NCBI RefSeq assembly: GCF_000471905.2
Contig: NW_006499776.1
Location: 379,166 to 443,165 of the forward strand
Direction of reading: 5' to 3'
DNA: 64,000 bases
DNA from: Amborella trichopoda
Lineage: Eukaryota > Streptophyta > Magnoliopsida > Amborellales > Amborellaceae
Below, one piece after another: positions 1-11,199 of this stretch (position 1 is its first letter; each line of letters begins with the position of its first letter). Position numbers and translations under genes: made by a program. Below the pieces are notes generated by a model, which worked only from the letters and a program-made list of their open reading frames with translations, searched no databases and was not told where the DNA came from.

Positions 1-370
1 CGCTGCATGATTTTAAACTGCATAGTCTTGGTCTAGTTGCACGACCCCAAAATTACATGGTCCAAACTATATGACTTTAAAGTGTAACGGAGGTCTAGTT
101 GCACGGCCTTAAACTGCATGGTTCTAGTTGCATGACTCTAAACTGCATAAATGTGGTCCAAACTATATGACCTTAAACTGTAGCGGAGGTCTAGTTGCAC
201 AACCTTAAACTGCATGATCCTACTTGCATGACTCTAAACTGCATAACCGTGGTCTAAACTATACGACTTTAAACTGCATAACCATGGTCGATCTGTATGA
301 CCTTAAACCATAGTGCACGTCTTGGTCGCATGACATTAAACTGTTTTGAACAAGGCCTAGAGGCATGACC
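1..370 (+). repeat. Tandem array of ~30-bp 'CCTTAAACTGCAT' monomers (X module)
   Basis: Degenerate monomers built around CCTTAAACTGCAT and TGGTCC alternate in subtypes (GCATGACTCTAAACTGC, ACTATATGACCTTAAAC, GGAGGTCTAGTTGCAC). The same monomers recur at 11,690-12,120, 12,605-12,860 and 33,380-34,543 on this strand, and reversed at 26,430-27,540, 36,036-36,890 and 58,431-59,395. The array runs off the left edge. No coding signal. Confidence 0.85.
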
Positions 371-1240
371 TTAAAACTGGCCCCCCCATATGCACACACA
401 CCTTTTATGTGCATCTTCACGCATGTCTTTCCTAACCGATCCGATGGTGCGCCTGCACCACCTTCATTACCTCCTTAGTGAGACCATTCCTTTCATCATC
501 CTACATCATTCCCCAGTGAGTCTCACCTGCGCTCACAAAATGGCGAACCATCCCGCTATCCATACTCCTTGTAAGCTAGTGGGTCACCATTTTTCACATA
601 CATTTCATACATCATCCATCTGTCATTGCTAGCCTCGTGCCATCTCCTCAAAAGTGAGTTAAAACCACTACCATACTCATTCCATGGCCTCTAATAACTG
701 CCATTCATCACCACCATGGTCAAGTTATATGACCTTTAAACTGTAGTACATGTCCTGATCGCATGACGTTAAAAGGCATCACACAGGTCTCGGAGGCATG
801 ACCTTAAACACGCCTTCACAGAAAAAAAATGATGAAATAATGGGCGTGGTCTATAACTTAATAAGGGAATGCCATGAGTAAAAATAATGGACGGGCATGG
901 TCATGAAACCATGAGTAAAAGAGTTCCGTGAATAAAAAAACCGAGCACGGTGAAAACCCGAAAGGGCATCGTGAGTAAAAATGGAAGGCATCGTGAGTAA
1001 AAATGGAAGAATAAGAGCGGACATGGGCAAAGTGTCATGAGTAAAATATACCTAAAGTAAAAAGAAGTTGGTGAAAACCGTCTCTACGGTGCCGCTTCCC
1101 AAGTTCAAATGAAAATCCAGAAAATGGCACTTTGACCAATAAACAAGTTGATGCAGCGTTCGCCTCAACAGGCGGCTTCAACCTTCACTCAAAAGAAGAA
1201 AAATCCCTAGTGTTACAATACTAATGTTAAGGAAAGGATT
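371..1240 (+). repeat. X-module distal part, plus-oriented copy
   Basis: This block matches, in the same order, 12,861-13,650 (plus), and in reverse 25,751-26,429, 35,380-36,035 and 57,651-58,430. Landmarks are a CACACACC / TTTATGTGCATC segment near 385-410, a CAGTGAGTCTCACC segment near 512, and a run of GTGAGTAAAAATGG-like words at 870-1,060. The 80-codon frame at 390-632 lies in this repeat and is not conserved as protein, so I do not call a gene. Confidence 0.7.
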
Positions 1241-2059
1241 CCGACGGCCTGAGTCCAGTTGCAAAAGGACTCGAAAGATGGACTAATAGCCAAGACGGCA
1301 AGACAAGTCTCGTGAAGAAGAGCATCATTCCCAAGAGGTTACAAATATACTCCAAGATGCTGGAGACGCCTTGAGAAGGCTATGTCATCCATGAATTTGG
1401 ACCTGTTATGTGATGAACTGCATGGCAGTGGTTAGGGGTGGTTGTACCCAAAGCTGGTCACCTCAACAAACTGAGGTACCCTACCTGCCAAGAAACAACT
1501 GGTGCATGACGTAGACAAGCTCCAACAAAAGGATCTTCAGCAAAACCAACAAATAAGAAAGTCAATTGATGAACCAAAGACACCCCAAGAAGGCGAAGTT
1601 AGCCATGACTTTGGACCTGCTATGTAACGAACTGCAAAGCAGTGGGTAGGGGTGGTCATACCCAAAGCTGGCCACCTCGATAAAATGAGGTACCCTACCC
1701 TCTAAGGATCAATTGGTGCACAACGTAGGTGAGCGGTGACCAAAGGCTCTTATGTCATCTATCCAAGACAAAGAAACCCATACCATATAGGAACAATGCC
1801 CTTCATCATGGCACTCAATTGCCCGATGAGCTTGATTCTGACCGACTAGGTCTATACAAAATCTTCAGCTTCAGAATCACAAATAGTCCACACGAGGGTG
1901 AGGGCTTTGATAGGATCCCTCAAAGAGTCTCTTCTCCCTCTAAAGACTCTATGGATGGACCCGCGAACAATGCATCCCTATGTCTAAGCATCCTAGTTGC
2001 ACCATTACGTGAACAATGCATCCCTACGTTCACGTGGTCCTGTGGCTAGGATGAAAAAA
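1241..2059 (+). repeat. Pre-LTR module with a tandem duplication of ~220 bp
   Basis: Two related copies of a segment lie at about 1,383-1,500 and 1,605-1,720. Both share GACCTGCTATG, a GGGGTGG run, and a CCAAAGCTGG...GAGGTACCCTACC ending. The doubled segment is also present in reverse at 25,100-25,520 and 34,690-35,080, so the duplication predates the copies. Then 1,740-2,059 leads into LTR Y-1 with a block (AATAGTCCACACGAGGG, CTCTATGGATGGACCC) that recurs at 24,880-24,990 and 54,317-54,480. Confidence 0.65.
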
Positions 2060-3403
2060 GTAATATAACTAAAGGAAATCTTCTGAACATTGTCCTTCTC
2101 GTTCTCTCGAAGCACAACATTCGGTGGCCCAAGTTGTTTGAACACATTTTTCAGCACCTTGGTCCCTGATGCGGAATAAAGAGGAAGCAAGTTAATAAAG
2201 CCTACAAAGTAAGTGAAAAGTTTGACAATCCTAGAATTGCCCCAGAATTGGTCAAGATCATCATCAAGACTTCAATAGACCACCTGTAAGGAGTCATCGT
2301 GATCATACATGTTTAAGGCAGTGAACACAAAGAAACAATTTCAGTAAAATCGGCCTCTAGCACCTGAAATGGACCCCGTAACTAGAGTTGTACTTTGGGT
2401 GTGTCAAACAGCTATGGGACTACAGCCATTGGATCCAACACGGTCGAAAACCCCTATGGGTCAAATTTTGGTGTAATCGGGCACTCCAAGAAAACTTTAT
2501 GGGTAAATTACCAAAAAGGGGTAGGCAGCACACTATTCCTATGTAGCCACCTTGCACCAAAACACCATTAAAAGTGGTTGTTTTTACAGTCATGGGCAGG
2601 GCCTATATCTCACTCATTCCATGTCGGATCACTCCCAAATTTGGTGAGCATATTCGTCTCATCAAGACGAACGATTCGATATGTGGTACACTCTTGACGA
2701 TGCTCAAGCAGGGTAAAAAACTAGAGAAAATTTTCTGATCTCCGAAGAAGGTTATAGAAATTTAGCAACAGCATGCCTTGCTCGACATGAAACTAACTGT
2801 ATTATATGTGTAAGGTCTGAGGCTATGTCTAGTCTGAACCTCATGTACCATGAACTTTTGGATTTCACACACGATGGAGTTAAAGATACTGTAAATTTCG
2901 ATCGTTGAATTTCAAGATTCTAGTAAATAACTCAAGACGACAAAATCGTCATCCAGACATGAAATCGAGCGGTATTTGTCGCAATATGATCATAACAGCA
3001 TGCTGAGTGTGATTCGGCCAAGAAACTAAAGAAAAACATCAAGGAACGAGCACACAATCGATTCAAAGGTTTCAAGATTTATCAAAAATTGAGTCCCATG
3101 ATCATGGCTCAAAAAAATGATTCATAGCTCGAAATTGGTGTTAAATCGATCGCCATGCCGAGTCCAACAAGAAAACAATCATCTAACGATCAACGGGCAT
3201 CAGAACAACCCCGGATCAATCATGGAAGATCACATAAGTTCTCGGGTAGCAAGAGGGACTGTTTCAAAATTCTACACATTGTTAAGCAGGGGCAAAACAG
3301 TCCTTTTGTACCAATTTTTAGAATTTCTTTTAATTCAATTAAATTGTAATTACCTTCAATTCTAGGTAGCTTTTAGGCATATACCCATGTTTTAGCCCAA
3401 TTC

Positions 3404-3468
3404 TATATAAAGAGGCATTGCCTCATTGTAAAAAGGCTCGATTCATTTTCTTGGATCAATCAATAAAG
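3404..3468 (+). promoter_or_regulatory. TATA box and poly(A) signal of Y copy 1
   Basis: TATATAAAG at 3,404-3,412 is followed by AATAAAG at 3,462-3,468. The same pair, about 55-60 bp apart, is found in the minus-strand copy 2. This short TATA to poly(A)-signal spacing defines a short R region. Everything to the right, including the hairpin array, would then be in U5/leader RNA. Confidence 0.7.
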
Positions 3469-3499
3469 TTCTAAATTTTGCTTGAGTTCGTGGGTACGT

Positions 3500-3765
3500 C
3501 TTGGAGAGAGAGAGAGAGGAGAGAAGAAAAGGGTCGGTACCCTTCGGTAAGGTAACGTTCTCTTGCCTCCCTTCTTTCTCTCTCCTCCCCTCTTTCTCTC
3601 TCCTCCCTTCTTTTTTTCATCTTTATCTACTTCTCTCTTTTCTTATCATTATCTTTCTCTCTCTTCTTCTCATCTTTATCTGTATTTCTCTCTCTTCTGC
3701 TCATCTCTTTCTCTCTTTCTCTCTCTTATCATCTCTATCTCCCTTTCCCTCTTCATTTAACATAG
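3500..3765 (+). repeat. Purine stretch then CT-rich microsatellite tract
   Basis: A (GA)n run at about 3,505-3,530 is followed by CTCT/CTTT-rich sequence. Frames here read poly-Ser/Phe/Leu and are artefacts. The tract has the same position in Y copies 2-4 (as GA on the plus strand). Confidence 0.8.
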
Positions 3766-3769
3766 TATG

Positions 3770-4385
3770 TGAAGCCTAGCATCAACTGCATCCTCTCTTT
3801 CCCTTCATCTAAAACAGTTGGTAAAGCCTAGAGTCGACAGTATCCTCTCTCTCCCCTCTATCTAAATATAGTCAGTGAAGTCTAGCACCGACTGCATCTT
3901 CTCTCTCCCCTCTATTTAAACACAGTCGGTGAAGCCTAGGGCCAACTGCATCTTCTCTCTCCCCTCTGTTTAAACACAGTCGGTGAAGCTTAGCGCCGAC
4001 TGCACTTTCTCTCCCCTCTGTTTAGACACAGTCGTTGAAGCCTAGCACCGGCCGCATCTTCTCTCTCCTCTGTTTAATCACAATCGATGAAGCCTAATGC
4101 TAACTACATTCTCTCTCTTTTCTCATCGGACATAGTCGGTGAAGCCTAGTGTTGACTGTATTCTCTCTCCCTCTCTGTCTAACACAGTAAGTGAAACTCA
4201 ACATTGACTACACCTTCTCTCTCTTCTTTGTCTGATACAGCTGACGATGCTTAGCGTCGATTGTGTTCCCCTCTCTCGTCTTTGTCTATCCCAGCTTGCG
4301 ACCCTCAGCACTGATTGAGTCTTCTTCCTCATTGTTTGCCCAATACAGCCGGCGAGGTCTAACACCATCTGTGTTTTTTCTCCCT
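3770..4385 (+). repeat. Hairpin-module array in Y leader, copy 1
   Basis: About eleven modules repeat every ~52-55 bp. Each has CAGTCGG, a loop like TGAAGCCTAGCG, then CCGACTG, separated by pyrimidine-rich spacers. A perfect example pairs 3,977-3,983 with 3,996-4,002. Many others keep pairing through G-T wobbles. The array sits downstream of TATA and the poly(A) signal, so it would be in the RNA leader. See 21,780-22,300, 52,205-52,600 and 55,420-56,075 for the other copies. Confidence 0.8.
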
Positions 4386-5199
4386 TCCCTCTCATTCATC
4401 TTTATCTTTCTTTCTCTTCACACTCCCTCTTTCTTTTCTCTTCTTCACTTATCTTTTCTTTTCTCTTCTTCTCGTATCTTACTGGTCTTATGCTTTTCTT
4501 TATAATATATGTTATTTATGTTATTCTTTCATTTGATTAGGAGGGGTCGAGATTAGCCTCTCATGATTGTCTTGTTGTCTATCCGTAATGTTGTCGTGTC
4601 AGAATTACCGTGCCTGCTTTATTGCCACGACAGACTAACCATCGTGTCTGGCTCGCCAGTATCGGTATTGACGTCTAGTAGTAGCTCTGTTCAGCTGGTT
4701 TGAGTTACCGAGCCCATTTTACTACCACATCAGGCCAACTATTCACCAGCTTAGTCACTGTGCTGATCTCCTTGCCTGGTCAAATTATTCTCTCCCCCAT
4801 CTTGCTTCTCATATTCTTCTCTTTTTCTTTTGAACGCGCATGCTTGTGTACGTTCACCAAAAAGGAAAAAGTGAGGTCTGTCGACCCACCTGTCTTATAA
4901 TATTTGCCATATGTGTGTGATTATAGAAAAACAGGAGAATACATGCCTTGAGAGGCAATTTCGAACCAGTAGTTACTGGGGGGACTTTCTTCATGATCTA
5001 AGAGGGTGCCCACATGAGCCAGCCCAGGTAAGTCCCGAACCCAACTTAGATTCTTCTCTCATCGATTGGTAATACCTGTCCTTGTTCTCAAACAAGGTTC
5101 TCAAGAAAGCGATCTCATAAAGTCCCGGGTCTCCTTGAAACTCGAGACACATGTCGCCCCGATCATCTTGATCCGGAGGGCGAGATCGATGCACCTAAC

Positions 5200-7724
5200 C
5201 AAGGACCACCATGTGCTGTTTAATTAGCATACCCAGCGGAGCCCCTATGTTGAATGTTCTTGAATGTATGTTAAACTTGAGAAGGCAAATTTCCAGAACT
5301 ATGACGGTTCTTGCATTGAACTTTTCAGTAGCCAAGCGGCGTCCAAATGGACCCAAACTGGTTTTAAAATAATGATATGATTGTCTTTTTCCACTTTTCC
5401 ATCTATATCATCTTGAAATTCCCTATGGATTAGACATTATGCTTCACAATGTGTGGCTCTGTTAATATTAAAAGATTGCAGAAAATTCCTGAACGGTTAC
5501 TCTTTTCGTATCAAACTTTTGACCTATCAAATGATATCCAAATGCTCTCAAATCATTTTCATTTGATAAATACAAGTGTCTACTATGATGATTATGTTTT
5601 AACCTTTCCCAAAATCTTCATAAATGAGAGGCCATGATTTAAATTGTGTATATATGTCACTGTTAGCAGATTTCACTGGATTTCATAGTTGTTACCTCTG
5701 TTGTCACAAGTTTTAGCTAACCAAACGGAGTCCACCTGCTTCCAAACTACTGCCAATTGAATGATCTGTGTGCGTATGAAAAGTTTTTTGCTGACCCTTT
5801 TTTGAAATTCCTGGTAGGTGGTGAGTTATGCCCCAAAATGTGAGGGTATATCATTGTTCACAGTTGCAGGAAAATTCCAGCAATTATCACTCACTTTGTG
5901 CTGATATTTTTACTTGTCAATTGTTGTCCAAACACCTTCAAACCACCACAATTTAAAGCTCTGTGTGTCAACTTAGACTTGTATAATTAGATTATTTTGA
6001 GATTCTCCCTAGATTGGCAGTCATGCCTCCAAGAAAAGGGGTACGTCACTATTACATAGCACGGAGATTTTCAAATTTATGCCAGTTGTAGAAATAAATG
6101 GTTTTAAATGGTTTTTCACTTAGACTCTATGCAAATGCGCTCAATTCACTTTCATATGAGCCTTAATTGAGTCTATTTCGAAATCAACTTTTGAATCACA
6201 CTAAAGCTCTCCATTGTTTGGAAATAGTGATTTTTCCTATGAGGGCATCGCAGTTGTGGATGAAATGAAATTATATTGCCTTGCTGAACGATTCACTGAT
6301 GCTTTTAAGTAACAAGTGTAGAGAATGATAACTGATGAACTTTAATGTTATTGAAGGGCCTCCCTATGATGAGTGCTACATATTAACTGCCCTGGAAATG
6401 TACGAATAATGCTATGCAATCATGCAATGAGCGATCATTTGACAAATGCGCCTGCTCTGTGATAGCCCTGTAATACATATTGCATGAATGAGACTGCAAG
6501 TCATATATGTTAATTGACAAGTGTAAATGTCGTGTGATAGCTCTCTTGTGATGAATGCCTCATGCTAGTGGCATAGCGTACATGTTGGTTGTATATTTCT
6601 GAATGAAACTTAGACCTTGTTAATGAGACTAGAATTGTCCGTCATGGGGTACTGACTGAGCTCGAGTAGAGACCAATGCTTGACTGTTAGGTTCTGATAC
6701 TGTGTACTAACCACTATGAAATGGGCCACCCATTGGTAGTGGGTACTGTTTTAGTATCATACTGTGATTTTGAGTGCTACGCAATGGGTCACCCATTGGT
6801 GGTGGGACTGAAGCGATGGATGCTATGAGCATTCTTTGGCAAGCCATGTGTGTGTTGCATGCCCAAGATTGATATGAATGGGTGTCTGCTTTGAGAGTAT
6901 TGCAAGGCCAACTTATGCGATTGATGCTAGTGAGGTGCTTGCTTTGAGCGTATTGCATGACCTGACCATCTGTTTATTGTGAAATTGAAATATACTCTGT
7001 TAAAGACAAGAACGTCTACTGTGAAACATGTTTAGTTAGAGATGAATGAGTGATAATACGAAGTGCATAATTGTCATGTACCATGATGGTATTTATTAAG
7101 AAAAGGTTTTCTGAACTATTCAGCGAATGATAGTTATTGTATTGATTGAAGGAGAACTCTGATACCTAAAATGATGCATGTAATTGATGCACTGATGAGA
7201 TTCCTAATTTTCCTGATATTGATACTGCGATGAATTTATTAATGATGTTTAATATCTAGACTTACTTACTGGGTTGTCCAGCTCATTCTATTATTTTACC
7301 ATCTCTGTAGAGCAAGAGTCACAGGTGGAAGACGTGGCGTAGTGGAAGCTATTAACGGTTGGGATTCAGAGCTGACGAAGGCACCCTCCCCCATTGTATA
7401 TTTTAATGGGCAGTTTGGCCTTAGTTATATTGTCTATTGTGGAACCCATGTACTGTTGGGCCCTAATGCCCCAAACTGAGCTGTAATATTTGTGAAAGTA
7501 ATTTCATAGTGGATTTTTGGTGTATGGGAATTCTATTTCTTGATGTTCCTCTGCCTTTTGAATCATTGCTTTTAGTTCCTTACCATGGTTTGCTTTGTTT
7601 ACCACATTAATAAAGCGATGAGTGCACTCCGACTTAAGTGGCATTCGCTACCTGTGGATCACGAACCCATACCTGGTCACCTTCCGTCAAGTACGGCATA
7701 GGGGTCGGGGACGGGGTCGTGACA
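5200..7724 (+). mobile_element. Tekay/Del-like LTR remnant
   Basis: Sequence unrelated to its neighbours, with features I associate with long Tekay/Del chromovirus LTRs: GTCCAAATGGACC near 5,350, ACTGGGTTGTCCAGCTCATT near 7,268, and a right end GGGGTCGTGACA at 7,713-7,724. The poly(A) signal AATAAAG is at 7,609-7,615. The expected left end TGTCACGACC is absent, so the left side is probably truncated where it abuts Y-1. No primer-binding site or gag follows, so it is a solo or broken LTR. Short internal duplications occur, such as two GGGCCACCCATTGG-like copies near 6,724 and 6,785. Confidence 0.6.
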
Positions 7725-8169
7725 GCCAGCCTCATGCCATGGGTCCCGCACAAACAGAGGAACTCTGGAGCAACAAGCTCTCCCTCTGTCATGGGTCCAT
7801 CGTTGCTTCCGCGTGAGTGAATACATTCACAAGTACGCCCAACGCCCACGCACACCCCAAAGGCCAGTATCAAGCAGTCAACCCCCGTAGCAAGCATCGT
7901 GCACCGATTAAATTCTTCAAAGAAAATGAAGTCTCCGCAGTGCCTCCACACAAAGGAGCATCAAGAAAAGGAACTTCATCACAAAGGGGAAAAATCTGCC
8001 CTCACACTCTCCTGCCTAGCCCCCTTTTAAAGGGCCTAAGCTCCTCAAAGCATGCTGCCTCACGAGCATCATGCCTCTCAGCGGCTCAGCCACATGTCAC
8101 CATAATGATACCTCGTTGACCGCAACATTTAAACCTTCTCACGCCTCAACTACCAGGTGTTGGCCTTAA
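7725..8169 (+). repeat. X-like proximal segment (X') with antisense TATA-like box
   Basis: No gene seen. On the minus strand CTTTAAAAG (8,024-8,032) is followed by a G-rich run, as in the antisense TATA boxes of the other X modules, and a tandem array starts just downstream in plus direction. Sequence similarity to the other X copies is weak; the layout is what matches. A 105-codon minus-strand frame (7,634-7,951) crosses the LTR end and has no recognisable domain. Confidence 0.4.
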
Positions 8170-8930
8170 ACAAAACCTCCTCACCCCAGGCCCTAGTGCC
8201 TTCAGAACCCCAATGCTTTAAAAAAAAAACTCAGGCCCCAGTGCCTTCCTAAAAGCTCCAGGCCCCAGTGGCTTCAAACAATCCAGGCCCTAGTGCCTTC
8301 CAAAAAACTACAGGCCCCAGTGCCTTCAAAAAATCCAGGCCCTAGTGCCTTCCAAAAAAATTCTAGGCCCCAATGACTTTCAAAAAAAATCTAGGAACCA
8401 ATGCCTTCCAAAAAAATCCAGGCCCTAGTGCCTTCCAAAAAAGTCCAAGCCCTAGTGCCTTTCAAAAACATCCAAGCCCCTGTGCCTTCCAAAAAAAATC
8501 CAAGCTCTAGTGCCTCCCAAAAAAATCTAGGCCCCAGTGCCTTTAAAAACCCAGGCCCCTGTGCCTTCAAAAAAATACCTAAGCCTCAATGCCTTCTAAA
8601 AAATCCAGGCCCCAGTGCCTTCTAAAAAATCCAGGCCCCGGTGCCTTTGAAAAAAATCCAGGCCCCAGTGCCTTCTAAAAAAAATCCAAGCCCAGTGCCT
8701 TCCAGAAACATCCAGGCCCGAGTGCCTTCAAAAACAATCCAGGCGCTAGTGCCTTCCAAAAAAATCCAAGCCCCAGTGCCGTTAAAAAAAATCCAGACCC
8801 CAGTTCCTTTCAAAAAAATCCAGGCCCCAGTGCCTTTCCAAAAACTTCTGGGCCCCAATGCCTTCAAAACAATCCAAGCCCCAATGCCTTCCAAACAAAT
8901 TTTTCAGCCCCAAAAAAAAATTCTCTCATC
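8170..8930 (+). repeat. 27-28 bp minisatellite, ~27 units
   Basis: The unit is CAGGCCCCAGTGCCTTCC followed by an A-run. The period is 26-28 bp (for example starts at 8,402, 8,429, 8,457, 8,483, 8,511). Because 27 is a multiple of three, both strands show spurious repetitive frames (VPSKKIQAP on plus, GTGAWIFLE on minus). Many units vary in A-run length and shift frame, so this is not a coding repeat. Confidence 0.9.
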
Positions 8931-8934
8931 CTCT

Positions 8935-9365
8935 TCTCTTCCATCAAACTCTTGCAGTCAGGGTGAAGTCCTCTAAAATGGGACCGCTTCAGAGGTCATC
9001 TTCCTACCAAGTCTGGGTAATTCGCGAGACCCTCAACTGGACCAGTAGGACGTAAGCCAAAGAGGTACCTTGCCTGTCGTTCTTCTCATCAAACTCCAGT
9101 GTCCAGGGTGAAGTCCCTTACAATAGGACTGCCTCAGAGGCCATCCTCCTACCGATTCTGGGTAATTCGGGAGACCCCCAATTGGACCAGTAGGACGTAA
9201 CCGAAAGAGTTACATTTCTTGCCTTTTCTTCCTCCACCGGTCTTCAAGCATCCAGGGTGAAGTCCCCTAAACTGGGACCACCACGAAGGCCATCCTCTTA
9301 TCATGTATGGGTAATTTGGGAGACCCCCAACTGGACCTGTACGACGTAAGACAAGAGGTACCTTG
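8935..9365 (+). repeat. ~147-bp tandem repeat, 3 units
   Basis: GGGTGAAGTCC recurs at 8,961, 9,106 and 9,255, giving periods of 145 and 149 bp. Shared landmarks per unit are GGCCATCCTCC, GGGTAATTCGGGAGACCC, and CTGGACCAGTAGGACGTAA. No such unit was noticed elsewhere in the window. Confidence 0.85.
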
Positions 9366-9560
9366 TTTGCTCCTGAAGTTTATGTTTGGATAGGGATAAA
9401 TCTCACAAGAAGGACCCCTGCCAGCTGGAACGTCAGGACCCCCCAAGTCAGAGTGGGATAAAGCTCACAAGAGGGCCCCCACTAGCTGGAAAATCAGGAG
9501 TATGTGTTGAGAAAAATTCGTAAGCCCATTGAAGGCAGATCATCAGTGTGACCTCCCAAA
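9366..9560 (+). repeat. Two-copy ~75-bp duplication and spacer
   Basis: Two copies of GGGATAAA-CTCACAAGA...GCTGGAA-GTCAGGA lie at about 9,391-9,447 and 9,457-9,500. The remainder is spacer without recognisable content. Confidence 0.6.
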
Positions 9561-11199
9561 AAAAAATGGATTCTGATGGAACCCAGAGAAAGCCCCTCAA
9601 CAAGGCACCGGACAACTAGAAACCACTTTAGTCACCACTCGGCCAAGGGAAAAGCTCAGGAAGGTCTACTCCTCAAGGATTGCATTGTGCCGGTGATCAA
9701 GAAAAAAAAAATTGATGGAGATATAATAAACACGTCTTGGCAAGGATTCATTAGAGGAGCTACAACGTTAAGTTTTTCGAATGTTGCACTTTTCGTGTCT
9801 CTCGAAGGACAACATCCATCGGGGCAAGTTGTTGTACGTCATTTGTTACGTACTTCCATGAGCCCATGCGAATAAGGAGAGAACCGGCAACAGTCTGGTT
9901 TAGCGAGTTCATGAAACACCCACAGACCAAGATTGTGTCGAAAATAAAGCCTCCAGCCTAGTGACCTAGATGAGGTTCCCTCGCACTAAAGAAGGATCCT
10001 TTGCTGTAGCCCTTTGCTAGCGACTACAACAGGGAACCAGACCACCACCATTGTGTTCAGAATGTCAAAAAACCCTCGAGGACCAAATTTGGGCTCAATC
10101 AGGCCTCCCTAGCGTGGTCCACGCTCATGCAGCCTCGCAACTCATGGGTTTTACCATAGCGCGGTGCAGCTTCACCAAACATGTTCCGATAATGAGGACT
10201 GCTATGATGTTTTCCAGCAATAACTTCGCCAACACACGGTGCCTTCTTCCGAAACCAGACAGAGCTCAAACGCTGACATGTTCAAGATCATGTCAGCCCC
10301 GTCATTTTGACCTATGACATACACTATGGCGTGATCGAGCCCCTTATTGCTTTGAAGAGGAAAGTGGCAAGAGAAACCAAAGAAAAAACAGGGTTCAGCA
10401 AGCTCCAGATTCGGTGAAGTATAGCTCAATCTCCAAGCCGTGGATTAATGTGAGGAGGAGTTCAATAGAATTACCTCACAAAGAGCTACATTCTGGTACA
10501 ACTCTTGCATTCAATCTGTGGTTCGATGAATGCAAGTCCTTAGGTCACCAAAGAAGCAAATCCAGCAAGTTGTCGGAATCCCTTTCTCTGGCAACCTTCT
10601 AAATTAGGCAAAGGTGCAAATCTACACCAAATCAGTCCAAACTTGGGGCAAAACGACTACAGAAGCCTCCTCTCTGACTTACAAGTAGTGTCAGAAGCCA
10701 AAATGACAAAGCTCGAAGATGCATTAGCAGACAAAGTTCACAAAAATGGTCAGACTTTCACCCTAGGGAAAAAGGTCACAACAGATGATTGAAGGGCATC
10801 AAAATGCTCACAATCAAGAGAAGAATAAAGATATTTTGTGGAAACAGCCGAACAGTTGTCACAAGTTGCAGGACTAGCTTCCAAGGTCTTCCAATGGTGG
10901 AGCAACCTACATGCAGGGACAGTCTCATCATTTGAGCAAAAGATCACAGGGACATTTTGATCATTGGCGCTTAATTTTTGGATTTGTTTTGAATTTGTAA
11001 TTAAACATGAATTTTGAGCGTTCAACCCTGTTTGGTGAATCATCTATATAAGCAAGCTTAACTCACTAGTAAAAAGAGAGGAGAAACACACACAACCCCT
11101 CTTGTCAAGCTCCATTACCCCTAAAGGCTGGGAAGAATCGAGGCTAGATTTCGATTGTTAGCTTGTCTTTCTTTACCCCTAAAGGCATGGCGGGTCAAG
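9561..11199 (+). mobile_element. Divergent Y-like LTR block (Y')
   Basis: Shares landmarks with Y copies in the same order: CTCTCGAAGGACAACATCC (9,797; cf. 2,111), a GGACCAAATTTGGGCTCAATC segment (10,080; cf. 2,455 and 54,845), then a TATA box at 11,045 and a short leader. There is no hairpin array or CT tract after the TATA; a ~25-bp tandem array begins instead at about 11,200. No supported ORF. I infer a related LTR subfamily. Confidence 0.5.
11045..11052 (+). promoter_or_regulatory. TATA box of Y'
   Basis: TATATAAG in a CATC-TATATAAG-CAAGC context, at the position equivalent to the TATA box of Y copies 1-4. Confidence 0.55.

Larger units (their letters stand above)
2060..5199 (+). mobile_element. 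LTR-like block Y, copy 1 (plus strand)
   Basis: Long non-coding block shared with minus-strand copies at 20,936-24,990, 51,480-54,215 and 55,385-57,650, and a more distant plus copy at 9,561-11,199. In order it holds a U3-like segment, a TATA box (3,404) and AATAAAG (3,462), a pyrimidine tract (3,500-3,765), a hairpin array (3,770-4,385), and a 3' part (4,530-5,199). In copies 2 and 3 the 3' part abuts gag. Here it stops at CACCTAACC, about 5,198, and is followed by another LTR family with no gag. Exact ends and target-site duplications are not visible. I infer it is the LTR of the Tat-like elements; it could instead be LTR plus adjacent leader. Confidence 0.6.

Noticed and set aside
3501..3779. 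Serine/phenylalanine-rich protein in the CT tract, and the similar frame at 21,637-21,855
   Set aside because: Low-complexity translation of a pyrimidine microsatellite, open in more than one frame.
5200..7620. A host gene in the only long stretch without tandem repeats
   Set aside because: No frame above ~105 codons, no splice-like exon structure that I could support, and the right end has LTR features (AATAAAG, GGGGTCGTGACA).
8401..8976. Long proline/lysine-rich open frames on both strands (a possible repetitive structural protein)
   Set aside because: They follow a 27-bp minisatellite, are open on both strands, and variable A-runs shift the frame between units.
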